This document shows positions 32,286-40,874 of a stretch of DNA of 42,538 nucleotides, one piece after another. The notes beneath the pieces are model-generated. The model was not told the origin of the DNA. It worked only from the letters and a program-made list of their open reading frames with translations, and made no database searches. This DNA comes from an uncultured Actinomycetes bacterium. Its GTDB lineage: Bacteria > Actinomycetota > Acidimicrobiia > Acidimicrobiales > SZUA-35. The DNA is taken from NCBI GenBank assembly GCA_902826025.1, contig CADEDH010000030.1, positions 22,683 through 65,220 of the forward strand, written 5' to 3'. The position numbers and the translations under genes were made by a program. The first letter of the stretch is position 1. Each line of letters opens with the position of its first letter.

Positions 32286-35228
32286 ATGCTGCCCGAGGGT
32301 GTGGAGGCCACGTTCCTGGCCGGCGACCCGCCTCGGGACGGTCGCCTGGCGTTCTGGGGTCCGGGTCACGAATCGGCGCCGGGCCGACCGGCCGAGGTGG
32401 AGCTGGTGCTGCCCGCCGGGCGCAGCGTGCGCCGCACCCGGGTGGCGGCCCGGGTGGCCCCGGTGCGAGACGTGCTCGACCGACTGGCCGGCCCGCTGCC
32501 CGCCGAAGCCAGCCCGTCGGTACGGGCCTGGGCCGCCGCCGCCCGGGCCGCCCTCGACCTGGCGGCCCGGGGGCGGCTGGTGCCGGCCCGCTCCCCCGAA
32601 GGCTGGGACGCCTGGCGGGTCGGCCCGTTCGACGGCCGCCACCTCGACCACCTCCGCCTGCTGGCCGCCGCCCTGCCCCCGGCCGCCCATGCCGTGGCCG
32701 TGCCGGGCTCGTCGCCCCTGGCCCTCACCGCCCCCGAGGTGACGCTCCGAGCGTTCTACGACGCCGTTGCCGACTGCCTCGTGCGCACCTCGGCCGCCGC
32801 CACCGTGGGCCGGGCCGTCGCCCTCGGCCGCACCGGAGCCGGTGCCCGGAGCACCGTCGGCCCATCCCGGGCCGGCATCGTCGGCACCAGCGCCACCGTC
32901 GACACCACCGGCTCGCTCGGTGCCGGGGCCTTCGCCGGCACCGAACCGGTGGCGGTCCCGGCCGCCGGCGCCGCCGCCCGCTGGCTCGACGGGGTGGCCC
33001 CGGCCCGCCTCGACCAGCCCACCGTCACCCTGCGCCTCGAGCCACCCGACGGCGTCGACGACCCGTTCACCGCCGTGGTGCAGATCCACAGCAGCATCGA
33101 CCCCGGCCTCGTCACCGACGCCGAGGCCCTGTGGGCCGCCAGCGGGGCGGTGGCCGCCCGGTTCGGCCCCCGGGCCGAGGAGGCGGTGCTGCTGTGCCTG
33201 CGCCGGGGCTCTCGTGTCTTCTCCGCCCTCCACCGACTACTCGACGAAGCCCGCCCCGGACGCCTCGTGCTCGACGACGTGGAGGTGGAGGAGCTGCTGG
33301 GGCCCACGGCGGCCGAGCTGGCGGGCGCCGGGCTCGAGGTGCTGTGGCCGGCCGAGCTGACGGCGGGGCTCACCACCCGCACCGTGGTGGGCACACCCCA
33401 GCCCACACCGGCGTCCAGCGGCGGCGGCCTCTCGCTCCGGGACCTGGTGGAGGTCCGCTACGAGGCCCTGCTCGACGGCCACACCCTCACCCCCGACGAG
33501 CTGGAGGATCTGGCCCAGGCCAAGCGGCCCATGGTTCGGCTGCGGGGACGGTTCGTGGTGGTCGACCCGGCCCTGGTGGCCCGGCTACGGGACCGTCACA
33601 CCGTCACCGTCACCGCGGCCGAAGCCCTGGCCCGGGCCCTCGACGGCGCCACCCCGGGCGACGACCCCGACGCCATCCCGACGGCCCCCGACCCGGCGGA
33701 CGCCGACACCACAGACACCGCCGCCGACGGCGACACCGTGGTGGTCGGCCCGTGGGCCGAGCTGGCCGGGCGGCTGCGGACGCTGGCAACAGGCCAGGAG
33801 CTGCCCGAGCCACCCGGGCTGGCCGCCGAGCTCCGCCACTACCAGCGCCGGGGGCTGGGCTGGCTCACCGGTTTGGCCGACCTCGGCCTCGGCGGCTGCC
33901 TGGCCGACGACATGGGCCTGGGCAAGACCGTGCAGATCATCGCCGCCCACCTCCAGTTGGCCGCCGCCCGCGGCTCCCGGCCTTCCCTGGTGGTCTGCCC
34001 GGCCTCGCTGATGGCCAACTGGGAACGGGAGATCAGCCGCTTCGCCCCCGGCCTCCCCCACCGGCGCTACCACGGCCCCGCTCGCAGCCTCGACGGCCTG
34101 GCCCCCGACGAGATCGTGGTCACCACCTACGGCGTCACCCGCCGGGATCAGACCGAGCTGGCCGCCGTGCCCTGGGGGCTGGCCGTTGCCGACGAGGCCC
34201 AGCACGTGAAGAACCCGCTCAGCGCCGCGGCCCGGGCCCTGCGCCAGGTGCCGGCGGGGGCCCGCTTCGCCGTCACCGGCACCCCGGTGGAGAACCGCCT
34301 GTCGGAGCTGTGGGCCCTGCTCGACTGGTCGACACCGGGGCTGCTGCCGCCGCTGGAACGGTTCCAGCGGGAGGTGGCCGGCCCCATCGAACGCCAGGGC
34401 GACGAGGCGGTGGCGGCCCGCCTGGCCCGGGTGGTCCAACCCTTCCTCCTCCGGCGACGCAAGACCGATCCCGGCATCGCCCCCGAGCTGCCGCCCAAGA
34501 CCGAGGCCGACGTGCCGGTGCTGCTCAGCGCCGAGCAGGCCACCCTGTACAAAGCGGTGGTGGACGACGCCCTCGACCGGATCGCCGAAGCCGAGGGGAT
34601 CGCCCGCCGGGGCCTCGTGTTCCGCCTGCTCACGGCGCTCAAGCAGATCTGCAACCACCCCGCCCACTACCTGGGCCAGGCCGGGCCGCTGCCCGGGCGG
34701 TCGGGCAAGCTGGAGGCGGCCGAGGAGTTGCTCACCGCGGCGGTGGAGGGAGGCGAGTCGGTCCTCGTGTTCACCCAGTACGTGGCCATGGGCCGGCTGC
34801 TGGGCCAGCGCCTGGGCGACCTCGGCATCTCGTCGGGGTTCCTCAACGGGTCGCTGGCCGTGGCCCGCCGCCAGGAGCTGGTCGACGAGTTCCAGGCCGG
34901 GCGGTTTCCGGTGCTGGTGCTGTCGCTGAAGGCCGGCGGTACCGGCCTCAACCTCACCCGGGCCACCCAGGTGCTGCACTACGACCGGTGGTGGAACCCG
35001 GCGGTTGAGGACCAGGCGTCGGACCGGGCGTGGCGCATCGGTCAGGACCGGGCGGTGTTCGTCCACCGGCTGATCACCGAGGGCACGGTGGAAGAGAAGG
35101 TCGCCGCCACCCTGGCGGCCAAGCGCCAGCTGGCGGCCAGCGTGACCGGTGGGGGCGGCGAGGGCTGGATCGCCGAGCTGTCCGACCACGAGCTGAGCGA
35201 GCTGCTGCGGCTGGGGAGCGGCGGCTGA
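32286..35228 (+). CDS. SNF2-family DNA-dependent ATPase (HepA-like helicase)
   Basis: A 980-residue bacterial SNF2 remodelling ATPase. The first 500 residues form an Ala/Gly/Pro-rich bacterial SNF2-associated region of unclear role, with GGLSLRDLVEVRYEALLDG near 380. The motor has motif I DDMGLGKTVQ (Lys547), Ia VVCPASLMANW, II ADEAQHVKN (Asp636-Glu637), III TGTPVENRLSELW, V LSLKAGGTGLNLT and VI DQASDRAWRIGQ (about 908-920). The ATG at 32286 has GGAG 6-7 nt upstream and TACAGT 8 nt upstream; reading further upstream would enter the palindromic element. The stop overlaps the ATG of a SWIM zinc-finger gene (TGATG), so they act together, probably in nucleic-acid remodelling. Links to RNA polymerase recycling (RapA) or to defence are both possible. 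Confidence 0.93.
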   Translation: MLPEGVEATFLAGDPPRDGRLAFWGPGHESAPGRPAEVELVLPAGRSVRRTRVAARVAPVRDVLDRLAGPLPAEASPSVRAWAAAARAALDLAARGRLVPARSPEGWDAWRVGPFDGRHLDHLRLLAAALPPAAHAVAVPGSSPLALTAPEVTLRAFYDAVADCLVRTSAAATVGRAVALGRTGAGARSTVGPSRAGIVGTSATVDTTGSLGAGAFAGTEPVAVPAAGAAARWLDGVAPARLDQPTVTLRLEPPDGVDDPFTAVVQIHSSIDPGLVTDAEALWAASGAVAARFGPRAEEAVLLCLRRGSRVFSALHRLLDEARPGRLVLDDVEVEELLGPTAAELAGAGLEVLWPAELTAGLTTRTVVGTPQPTPASSGGGLSLRDLVEVRYEALLDGHTLTPDELEDLAQAKRPMVRLRGRFVVVDPALVARLRDRHTVTVTAAEALARALDGATPGDDPDAIPTAPDPADADTTDTAADGDTVVVGPWAELAGRLRTLATGQELPEPPGLAAELRHYQRRGLGWLTGLADLGLGGCLADDMGLGKTVQIIAAHLQLAAARGSRPSLVVCPASLMANWEREISRFAPGLPHRRYHGPARSLDGLAPDEIVVTTYGVTRRDQTELAAVPWGLAVADEAQHVKNPLSAAARALRQVPAGARFAVTGTPVENRLSELWALLDWSTPGLLPPLERFQREVAGPIERQGDEAVAARLARVVQPFLLRRRKTDPGIAPELPPKTEADVPVLLSAEQATLYKAVVDDALDRIAEAEGIARRGLVFRLLTALKQICNHPAHYLGQAGPLPGRSGKLEAAEELLTAAVEGGESVLVFTQYVAMGRLLGQRLGDLGISSGFLNGSLAVARRQELVDEFQAGRFPVLVLSLKAGGTGLNLTRATQVLHYDRWWNPAVEDQASDRAWRIGQDRAVFVHRLITEGTVEEKVAATLAAKRQLAASVTGGGGEGWIAELSDHELSELLRLGSGG

Positions 35229-36487
35229 TGCCAGCCTGGAGGACAGGGCAGCGCCGGGTCACGTTCGGCAACACCTGGTGGGGCCGGGCCTGGGTGGACG
35301 CCCTTGAGGGCCGGGCCCAGCTCGACCCCAACCGCCTGCCCCGGGGCCGCACGTACGCCCGGCAGGGCCGGGCGGCCGAGGTGACGCTGGCGCCGGGGCA
35401 GATCACGGCGCCGGTGCAGGGGTCGCGGGCCCAGCCCTACCGGGTCACGATCGAGGTCCGGCCCTTCACCGACGACGAGTGGGCCCGGGTTATCGCCGTC
35501 GTCGCCTCCCGGATCGCCCACGCCGCCGCCCTGCTCGACGGCGAGCTCGACCCGGCGATCGACGCCGACGCCCGGGAAGCCGGGGTGGAGCTGCTGCCCG
35601 ACGCCGGCGAGATCCGGCCCCGCTGCTCCTGCCCCGACTGGGCCGACCCCTGCAAGCACGCCGCGGCCGTGTGCTACCTGGTGGCCGACGAGCTCGACGC
35701 CGACCCCTACCGCCTGTTGCTGCTCCGGGGCCGCACCCGGGACCAGGTGGAAGCGGCGGTACGGGCGGCCCGGGCCGCCGGCGGCCCCAGCGCCTCCGAT
35801 CGCGGTGCAGGTGCCGACGCCGACCCGGCTGAGCCCGAGGCGGTGGCCACGGTGCGGGCGGCCGACGCCTGGGCCCGCTGGCAGGCCCGGAGCGAGCCGC
35901 CGCCACTGCCGCCCCGCCTGGCCCGGCCCGAGGCACCGGCCGCTCCGGCGCCCTGGCCGGCCGACCCGCCTCCCGAGTCGGGCCTCGACGGCGACGGCCT
36001 CCATGGTCTGGCCGCCGATGCCGCCCAGCGGGCGTGGGACGTGCTGGCCGACGGGCGCTCCACTCTGCTCCACCTCCGCCCGGTGGCCGACGTCGCCCGC
36101 CGCGCTGCCTTGATCCTCGCCCGCGATCGCGAGGCCGACCCGGGATCGGCCTATCAGACGTTGGAGCAGCTGGCCGCCGATGCCGGGGTCACGTACCGGG
36201 TCCTGATCCGCCTGGCCCGGTCGTGGCAACAGGCGGGGGCGGGCGGCGTCGACGTGCTCGACGGGCCCACGTGGCGGCCACCGACCGAGGCCCTCGTCGC
36301 CGGCCGCCAGGCGTTGACCGAGACCGGGGTGGCGGGGAGCAGGATCCGGGTCGACGGCAACCGGGTGACCGGCGGCGGGGTGCAGCTCCGCTACGGATTC
36401 GACCGCCGCTGGTACCGGATGGAGAAGGTGGGCGACGCCTGGGAGGTCGCCGCCCCCGCCGCCGACGATCCCGCCGACCTGCTGTGA
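35228..36487 (+). CDS. SWIM zinc-finger protein
   Basis: A 419-residue protein with a SWIM zinc finger Cys133-x-Cys135-x6-Cys142-x-His144 (CSCPDWADPCKHAA). N-terminal to it lies a domain with FGNTWWGRAWVDALE, RGRTYARQG and VTLAPGQITAPVQGSR. SWIM fingers bind DNA or protein and often accompany SNF2 ATPases. The C-terminal part is Pro/Ala-rich (240-275), then contains helices and a putative wHTH-like segment (LEQLAADAGVTYRVLIRLARSW) and a final beta-rich region. The ATG at 35228 shares a base with the SNF2 stop, which settles the start and indicates translational coupling. No enzyme motif is seen, so it is probably the binding partner of the ATPase. Confidence 0.9.
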   Translation: MPAWRTGQRRVTFGNTWWGRAWVDALEGRAQLDPNRLPRGRTYARQGRAAEVTLAPGQITAPVQGSRAQPYRVTIEVRPFTDDEWARVIAVVASRIAHAAALLDGELDPAIDADAREAGVELLPDAGEIRPRCSCPDWADPCKHAAAVCYLVADELDADPYRLLLLRGRTRDQVEAAVRAARAAGGPSASDRGAGADADPAEPEAVATVRAADAWARWQARSEPPPLPPRLARPEAPAAPAPWPADPPPESGLDGDGLHGLAADAAQRAWDVLADGRSTLLHLRPVADVARRAALILARDREADPGSAYQTLEQLAADAGVTYRVLIRLARSWQQAGAGGVDVLDGPTWRPPTEALVAGRQALTETGVAGSRIRVDGNRVTGGGVQLRYGFDRRWYRMEKVGDAWEVAAPAADDPADLL

Positions 36488-36489
36488 CG

Positions 36490-36507
36490 CCCCGCCGCCG
36501 GGCGGGG
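36490..36507. terminator. Terminator hairpin after the SWIM gene
   Basis: CCCCGCC (36490-36496), loop GCCG, GGCGGGG (36501-36507) lies between the convergent SWIM gene and a small minus-strand gene, probably serving both. Confidence 0.6.
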
Positions 36508-36520
36508 GCCCCGACCGCCG

Positions 36521-36769
36521 CTACATGTCGTCGGTGAAGCCGACGAGGTCGACGAGATCGACCTCGGGCCCGAGGGGGAACCCGCCCAGGGAGGCCGAGC
36601 GCATCACCCGCAGCACGTCGATGATGGCGGCCTTGGCCTCGTCCACCGACGTGAGACCGAGGGCACAGGTGATGTCTTCGGGCTCCACGTCGTGGCCCAT
36701 CAGCGCGTCGTCGAGATCGATCGTGTCGAGTCCCTGACGCAGGTCTTCCAATGTCATCGCCTCCTGCAT
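36521..36769 (-). CDS. Small acidic protein of unknown function
   Basis: An 82-residue, strongly acidic protein not assigned to a family. It looks helical and soluble: MTLEDLRQGLDTIDLDDAL, then VEPEDITCALGLTSVDEAKAAIIDVLRVMR, then a short acidic tail. It has one cysteine and no signal peptide or membrane segment. The ATG at 36769 is preferred because TACGGT lies 6 nt upstream, in the leaderless arrangement seen elsewhere; the ATG at 36757 has AGGAGG only 2 nt before it. Codon use is like its neighbours. It is convergent with the SWIM gene and lies on the same strand as, and 66 nt downstream of, the second enoyl-CoA hydratase. Confidence 0.65.
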   Translation of the reverse strand: MQEAMTLEDLRQGLDTIDLDDALMGHDVEPEDITCALGLTSVDEAKAAIIDVLRVMRSASLGGFPLGPEVDLVDLVGFTDDM

Positions 36770-36775
36770 GGATCA

Positions 36776-36781
36776 ACCGTA
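36776..36781 (-). promoter_or_regulatory. Candidate -10 hexamer of a leaderless transcript (small acidic protein)
   Basis: TACGGT on the minus strand, 6 nt before the ATG at 36769. The same hexamer at the same spacing precedes the NYN gene at 37750. Confidence 0.4.
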
Positions 36782-36835
36782 GGTTGGCCCCCGGGGCGGC
36801 TTGAAGGGACCTTGGTCCCGCCGCGGTGGCGAGGG

Positions 36836-37684
36836 TCAGGCCTGGTCGTCGCCCGCCCCGCCGGCTGCGGCCCCGAACCGGGGCGGCCGCTTCTCCCGCC
36901 ATGCCCGGTGGGCCTCGTGGCTGTCGGCCGTCTGGCCCAGCAGCATGAAGCGGTAGAGGTCGGCCTGGGCCGCGTCCTTCAGGTTGGCGATGTCGAGCCC
37001 CTTGTTGAGCGACTCCTTGGCCATTCGCACGGCCAGCGGAGGCAGGGCGGCCAGCCGGGTGGCGTAGTCGAGGGCCACGTCCATGAGCTCGGCCTGGGGC
37101 ACCACCTTGTTGACGAAGCCGATCCGGTAGGCCTCGGCGGCGTCGATGCGCTGGCCGAGCAGCACCATCTCCATGGCGTTGGCCCGGCCCACGTGGCGGG
37201 CCAGGCGCACGGCGCCGCCGTAGGCCGGGATGATGCCCAGCGGCACCTGGGGCAGGCCCAGCTCGGCGTTGTCGGACGCCACGAGGATGTCGCAGCACAG
37301 GGTGATCAGGCAGCCGATCCCGATGGCGTAGCCGTTGATGGCGGCCACCACCGGTTTGGGATGGTCGGCCAGGGCGTTGAACACGTCCGACCCCCGGGGC
37401 GTGATGGCGGCCAGGTGGCGGTCGACCGAGTTGACCCGGTGGGTGCGGTTGTCGCCCAGGTCGGCCCCGGCCGAGAAGGCCTGGGTGCCGGCCCCGGTGA
37501 GGATGGTGGCGCCGATCTCGTCGTCGGCCTCGATCTCGCCCAGCACGGCGGCCAGGTCGTGCGACAGGGCGGTGGACCAGGCGTTGCGCTTCTCGGGCCG
37601 GTTGATGGTGAGGGTGGCGACGGCCCCGCCGTGCTCGGTGGGTGTCACCGCGCTCAGCATGGTGGTGTAGGTGGACAGCGGCAC
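36836..37684 (-). CDS. Enoyl-CoA hydratase/isomerase family protein (second)
   Basis: A 282-residue crotonase-fold enzyme. LTINRPEKRNAWS and LTGAGTQAFSAGADLGD form the first oxyanion segment; AAINGYAIGIGCLITLCCDILVAS the second. ELGLPQVPLGIIPAYGGAVRL follows, with Glu/Pro in the expected active-site strand, and the usual ending EKRPPRF. It is only distantly like the crotonase at 30795-31604, so the two probably have different substrates. The GTG at 37684 has an excellent GGGAGG 8 nt upstream and is preferred over the ATG at 37723. It ends in a Gly/Ala-rich tail. It is divergent from the NYN nuclease gene, 65 nt apart. Confidence 0.92.
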   Translation of the reverse strand: MPLSTYTTMLSAVTPTEHGGAVATLTINRPEKRNAWSTALSHDLAAVLGEIEADDEIGATILTGAGTQAFSAGADLGDNRTHRVNSVDRHLAAITPRGSDVFNALADHPKPVVAAINGYAIGIGCLITLCCDILVASDNAELGLPQVPLGIIPAYGGAVRLARHVGRANAMEMVLLGQRIDAAEAYRIGFVNKVVPQAELMDVALDYATRLAALPPLAVRMAKESLNKGLDIANLKDAAQADLYRFMLLGQTADSHEAHRAWREKRPPRFGAAAGGAGDDQA

Positions 37685-37737
37685 GGTGGTCCCTCCCGGC
37701 TCGATGGCTCTCCCCGGAATCATGACACGGCGGCCGC

Positions 37738-37743
37738 TACGGT
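37738..37743 (+). promoter_or_regulatory. Candidate -10 hexamer of a leaderless transcript (NYN gene)
   Basis: TACGGT, 6 nt before the GTG at 37750. No ribosome-binding site is present between them. Confidence 0.4.
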
Positions 37744-37749
37744 GAGCAG

Positions 37750-38157
37750 GTGGGGCGACGCCAATGGCTGGTCGACGGCAACAACGTGTTCGGCTCCCGG
37801 CCCGACGGCTGGTGGAACAACCGCACCCGGGCGGCCGAGAACCTCACCGAGGCGGTGGCCCGCTGGTGCCTCGGCCACGACGACCAGGTGGTGCTCGTCT
37901 TCGACCAGCCGGTGGCCCCCTCGGTGCTCCAGCTGGCCGGGGGCAACCTGGCCGTGGAGGCGGCGCCCCGCCGGGGCCGCGACGCCGCCGATCACCACCT
38001 GGTGAACCTGGCCGAGGCGGCCGTCGAGTCGGCCCAGGAGCAGGGCGAGCCAGTGGACGTTGTGGTCGTCAGCTCCGACAAAGGGCTGATCCGCCGGCTA
38101 CCCGACGGCGTGGCCCGCATGGGCGTTGGCGAGTTCCGGCGCCTCGTGAGCTACTGA
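37750..38157 (+). CDS. NYN (PIN-like) domain ribonuclease, YacP-related
   Basis: A 135-residue single-domain NYN/PIN-fold protein of the YacP (Rae1) type, a predicted metal-dependent RNase. Conserved acidic residues are Asp9 (WLVDGNNVFGSRPDGWW), an aspartate in GRDAADHHLV (about 78-87), and Asp in VVSSDKGLIRRLP (about 106-118). The final segment GVARMGVGEFRRLV matches the family end. Nothing else is attached, so it probably acts with ribosomes or other partners. The GTG at 37750 is decided by TACGGT 6 nt before it. It converges on the VanY gene across a UUCG-type terminator. Confidence 0.88.
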   Translation: MGRRQWLVDGNNVFGSRPDGWWNNRTRAAENLTEAVARWCLGHDDQVVLVFDQPVAPSVLQLAGGNLAVEAAPRRGRDAADHHLVNLAEAAVESAQEQGEPVDVVVVSSDKGLIRRLPDGVARMGVGEFRRLVSY

Positions 38158-38159
38158 GT

Positions 38160-38174
38160 GTCCCCTTCGGGGAC
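38160..38174. terminator. UUCG-loop bidirectional terminator
   Basis: GTCCCC (38160-38165), loop TTC, GGGGAC (38169-38174), giving a stable C(UUCG)G cap. It lies 2 nt after the NYN stop and 13 nt from the convergent VanY stop. Confidence 0.65.
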
Positions 38175-38187
38175 CCGTGGTTGCCCG

Positions 38188-39651
38188 CTACTTGCCGTTG
38201 ACCGACCAGTGCCAGGCCTCCGACGGCAGGTTGTAGAGCCCGTACTTGGCCGCGTTGTTGCTCAGCCACACGAACGCCGCGCTCGACCGGGACCGGATGA
38301 GCTGACCGCCGGAGGTGAAGTCGATGGCCAGGCCCCGCTCGTGCATCGACTGGCCGGGGCGGGCCGTGGGTGGGCTGCACTGGCTGGCCGGCATCTGGTA
38401 GATGGCGTAGGTGCTGGTGCCGCAGTTCGACTTGCGGGTGGCGATCTGAGCCGACGGGTCTCGGTAGCCGCCGCCGCCGAGGTCGAAGCCGGCCGCCGCG
38501 GCGTCGGTCAGCAGCGCCTGGACCTGGGCCACGATCGACTCGTGGACCTTGATCCCGTTGCCGGCCAGCTTGATCTCCGATTCCGACACCGTCGCCGGTA
38601 TCTGCACCGAGGCGTCGGGCGGCGGCGTGCTCGACGACGAGTTCTTGAGCGTGCTGATCAACTTGGCTTCGTCGCCGGTGTCGACCTGGGCCCCCAACGC
38701 CCCCAGGTTGGCCCGCTCGGCCAGCAGATGGTCGAGTCGGTCTTCGGCCGACGAGGTGAGGTTGGCCTGCGCCTGTCGGTCGCCCCGGAGGATGGCCAGC
38801 TCGTTGTCGGCGTCGGCCCGCAACGTCTGGGCCTGCTCCACCGCGTTCTGGGCGTCGGCCCGCTGGACCTCGAGGTCTTCCTTCGCCGCCACCAGGGTGT
38901 CGGAGAAGTCGATGTCGGACTGGGTGACCTCGGCCAACATGGTCTGCATCCGCATCGAGGTGTTGGGGTCTCCGGTGACGAACACGGCGGTGCTGTCGCC
39001 CCCCTCGCCCATGAAGTTGCGGATCGCCTGCCCCTGGAGTCGGGCCTCCAGAGCGTTGAGCGCCGCCTCGGCCTCGGCCACCGCCGCCTCGTTCTCCTTC
39101 ACCTTGGTCTCGGCGTCGGCCACCTGGCTGTTGGCGTAGTCGACCCGGGCCGACTGATCCTTCACCCGCTTGTTGAGCACGCCGAGGGCGTCGGACAGGT
39201 CGCCCAGCTGGGCGTTGGCGGCGTCGATCTCCTGGGCTTTGGCCGCCGCTGCGGCGTCGAGCTTGGCCTTCTCGGCCTTCTCCTCGGCCGTCAGGCCGGA
39301 GGTGGTGGTCGCCTCCAGCTGGCTGGTCACCACCCCTGAGGTGGTGGTGGCGCCGGCCGTGGTGGTGGTGGTGGTGGCGCCAGCCGTGGTGGTGGTGGCC
39401 CCGGCCGTGGTGGTGGTCGACTGCTGCTCGGTGGTGGTGGGCGAGGCCGATGTGGTGGTCGACTGCTGCTCGGTGGTGGACGTGGAGCTCGGGTCTGTCT
39501 GGGCCCCGCTGGGCCATGGCATCAGCGCCACGAGTAGGCAGGCCAGCACCGCCAGGGTGAACCGCCGTCCAGGTGGCCGATGCCGACTCGACCGCCGGGC
39601 GCGCCGGGACGAGTGCGAATCGGCCCCTACCAGATCATCCGCCGTGATCAT
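38188..39651 (-). CDS. Exported coiled-coil D-Ala-D-Ala carboxypeptidase (VanY/M15B)
   Basis: A 487-residue envelope protein. A basic N-terminus and hydrophobic stretch (about 31-47, ending PSGA before QTDPSS) form a Sec or Tat-like signal. Residues about 50-115 are a Thr-rich low-complexity stalk built of repeats (TTTEQQSTTT twice, AGATTT several times), perhaps glycosylated. A long coiled coil (about 118-320) follows, resembling those of FtsX-regulated cell-wall hydrolases. The C-terminal domain (about 355-487) has the VanY motif SMHERGLAIDF with His437 and Asp444 and a later His481 in AWHW, the zinc ligands of M15B peptidases. Predicted to trim peptidoglycan stem peptides outside the membrane. 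The ATG at 39651 has TACTGT 10 nt upstream (39662-39667). Confidence 0.9.
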   Translation of the reverse strand: MITADDLVGADSHSSRRARRSSRHRPPGRRFTLAVLACLLVALMPWPSGAQTDPSSTSTTEQQSTTTSASPTTTEQQSTTTTAGATTTTAGATTTTTTAGATTTSGVVTSQLEATTTSGLTAEEKAEKAKLDAAAAAKAQEIDAANAQLGDLSDALGVLNKRVKDQSARVDYANSQVADAETKVKENEAAVAEAEAALNALEARLQGQAIRNFMGEGGDSTAVFVTGDPNTSMRMQTMLAEVTQSDIDFSDTLVAAKEDLEVQRADAQNAVEQAQTLRADADNELAILRGDRQAQANLTSSAEDRLDHLLAERANLGALGAQVDTGDEAKLISTLKNSSSSTPPPDASVQIPATVSESEIKLAGNGIKVHESIVAQVQALLTDAAAAGFDLGGGGYRDPSAQIATRKSNCGTSTYAIYQMPASQCSPPTARPGQSMHERGLAIDFTSGGQLIRSRSSAAFVWLSNNAAKYGLYNLPSEAWHWSVNGK

Positions 39652-39773
39652 GCCGGGCCAAACAGTAGCAAAGGCGCTAGTGGATTACGCCCCAGTGACA
39701 GGCAGAACTACCCCACGGGCGCCGTTGCGTTGACATTTCCCCTGGTCAACGTCATTCAAACCAACATGGAGAA

Positions 39774-40874
39774 TCAGCCCAGGGTGAAGCGCTTCACAGC
39801 TTCGTCATCAAGTTCCAGCCCCAAGCCGGGGGCGTCGCCGAGTACCAGCCGGCCGGTGGCCGGATCAATCGTCGGCACCTCGGTGAACAGGGGAAACGTC
39901 CACGGCATGTGCTCGACGCTGAGGCCGTTGGGGCAGGCGGCCACGGCATGGGCCAGGAACTCGGTGGCCAGGTGACTCACCACCGGCAGGTTGTGGGCCT
40001 CGGCCAGATGGGCCGCCTTCATGAACCCGGTGACTCCTCCCACCCGGAGGCAGTCGGGCATCAGGTAGTCGACGCTGCGGCGGGCGGTCAGCTCCCGCAG
40101 CGGGGCCAGCCCGTAGAGGTACTCGCCGGCGCAGACGGGGGTGTCGAGGGCGGCGGCGATGGCGGCGTGGCCGTCGTAGTCTTCGCAGTTGGTGGGGTCT
40201 TCCAGCCAGTAGAGGTCGTGTTCGGCGAACTGGTGGCCGATCGAGATGGCCTGGGCCACCGACCAGCCCTGGTTGATGTCGATCATCAGGTCGACGTCGG
40301 GGCCAACGGTGCGGCGCACCACAGCCAGGCGCTCCACCTCGGCCGCCGGCCGGGCCTCGGCCCCGCACCGCAGCTTCATGGCCCGAAATCCCATGGCCGC
40401 CAGCTCGCCGGCGTGCTGCTCCAGCTCGGCCAAGGTGTAGTGACGCCACAGGTGGCCACTGGCGTAGCAGGCCACGTCGGGGGCCGAGGCCCCGAGCAGG
40501 CGCCACACGGGCAGGCCGGCCGCCTTGCCCCGCAGGTCCCACAGGGCCACGTCGAAGGCCGACACGGCCCGCTGGAGCAGCCCCTGGGGCGCGCCCACCC
40601 CGAAGCCGTCGCGGATCTGCTCCAGGCGGCGGTTGTCCCAGATGTCCATGCCCACCGCGGCGTCGGCCACCGCCTCCACCGTGGCCCGCAACGCGCCGAC
40701 CAGGCCCGGGTGGGTGTAGCCGGCGTAGGCCACGCCCTCGGCGCCGGCATCGGTGCGGACCCGCAGCACCACGAAGGCTCCGAGGCGGAACGGGATCTCG
40801 CCCAGCGGGCCCCGCCCCGTCGGCACCTCCACCGTGCGCAGTTCGGTCGACTCGATTCTCATCTCGGTGGTCAC
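39774..40874 (-). CDS. Mandelate racemase-subgroup enolase superfamily enzyme (KxR variant)
   Basis: A 366-residue enolase-superfamily enzyme. Counted from the internal ATG at 40862, metal ligands Asp195, Glu221 and Glu247, the His297-Asp270 dyad and Glu317 have the same numbers as in Pseudomonas mandelate racemase, and PDCLRVGGVTG and SHLATEFLAH match it closely. The pair Lys164-x-Lys166 becomes Lys163-x-Arg165 (MKLRCG), so the S-face base is replaced by arginine; this suggests a one-base reaction such as sugar-acid dehydration, or an altered racemase. I choose the GTG at 40874 because TACCGT lies 7 nt upstream (40882-40887); the ATG at 40862 is the alternative. It is divergent from the EamA exporter. 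Confidence 0.9.
   Translation of the reverse strand: MTTEMRIESTELRTVEVPTGRGPLGEIPFRLGAFVVLRVRTDAGAEGVAYAGYTHPGLVGALRATVEAVADAAVGMDIWDNRRLEQIRDGFGVGAPQGLLQRAVSAFDVALWDLRGKAAGLPVWRLLGASAPDVACYASGHLWRHYTLAELEQHAGELAAMGFRAMKLRCGAEARPAAEVERLAVVRRTVGPDVDLMIDINQGWSVAQAISIGHQFAEHDLYWLEDPTNCEDYDGHAAIAAALDTPVCAGEYLYGLAPLRELTARRSVDYLMPDCLRVGGVTGFMKAAHLAEAHNLPVVSHLATEFLAHAVAACPNGLSVEHMPWTFPLFTEVPTIDPATGRLVLGDAPGLGLELDDEAVKRFTLG

Noticed and set aside
39730..39758. TTGACA on the plus strand as a promoter
   Set aside because: The nearest genes on both sides are on the minus strand and the spaced hexamer CATTCA is poor. The TTGAC is also part of a CGTTGAC/GTCAACG inverted repeat (39728-39734/39745-39751).
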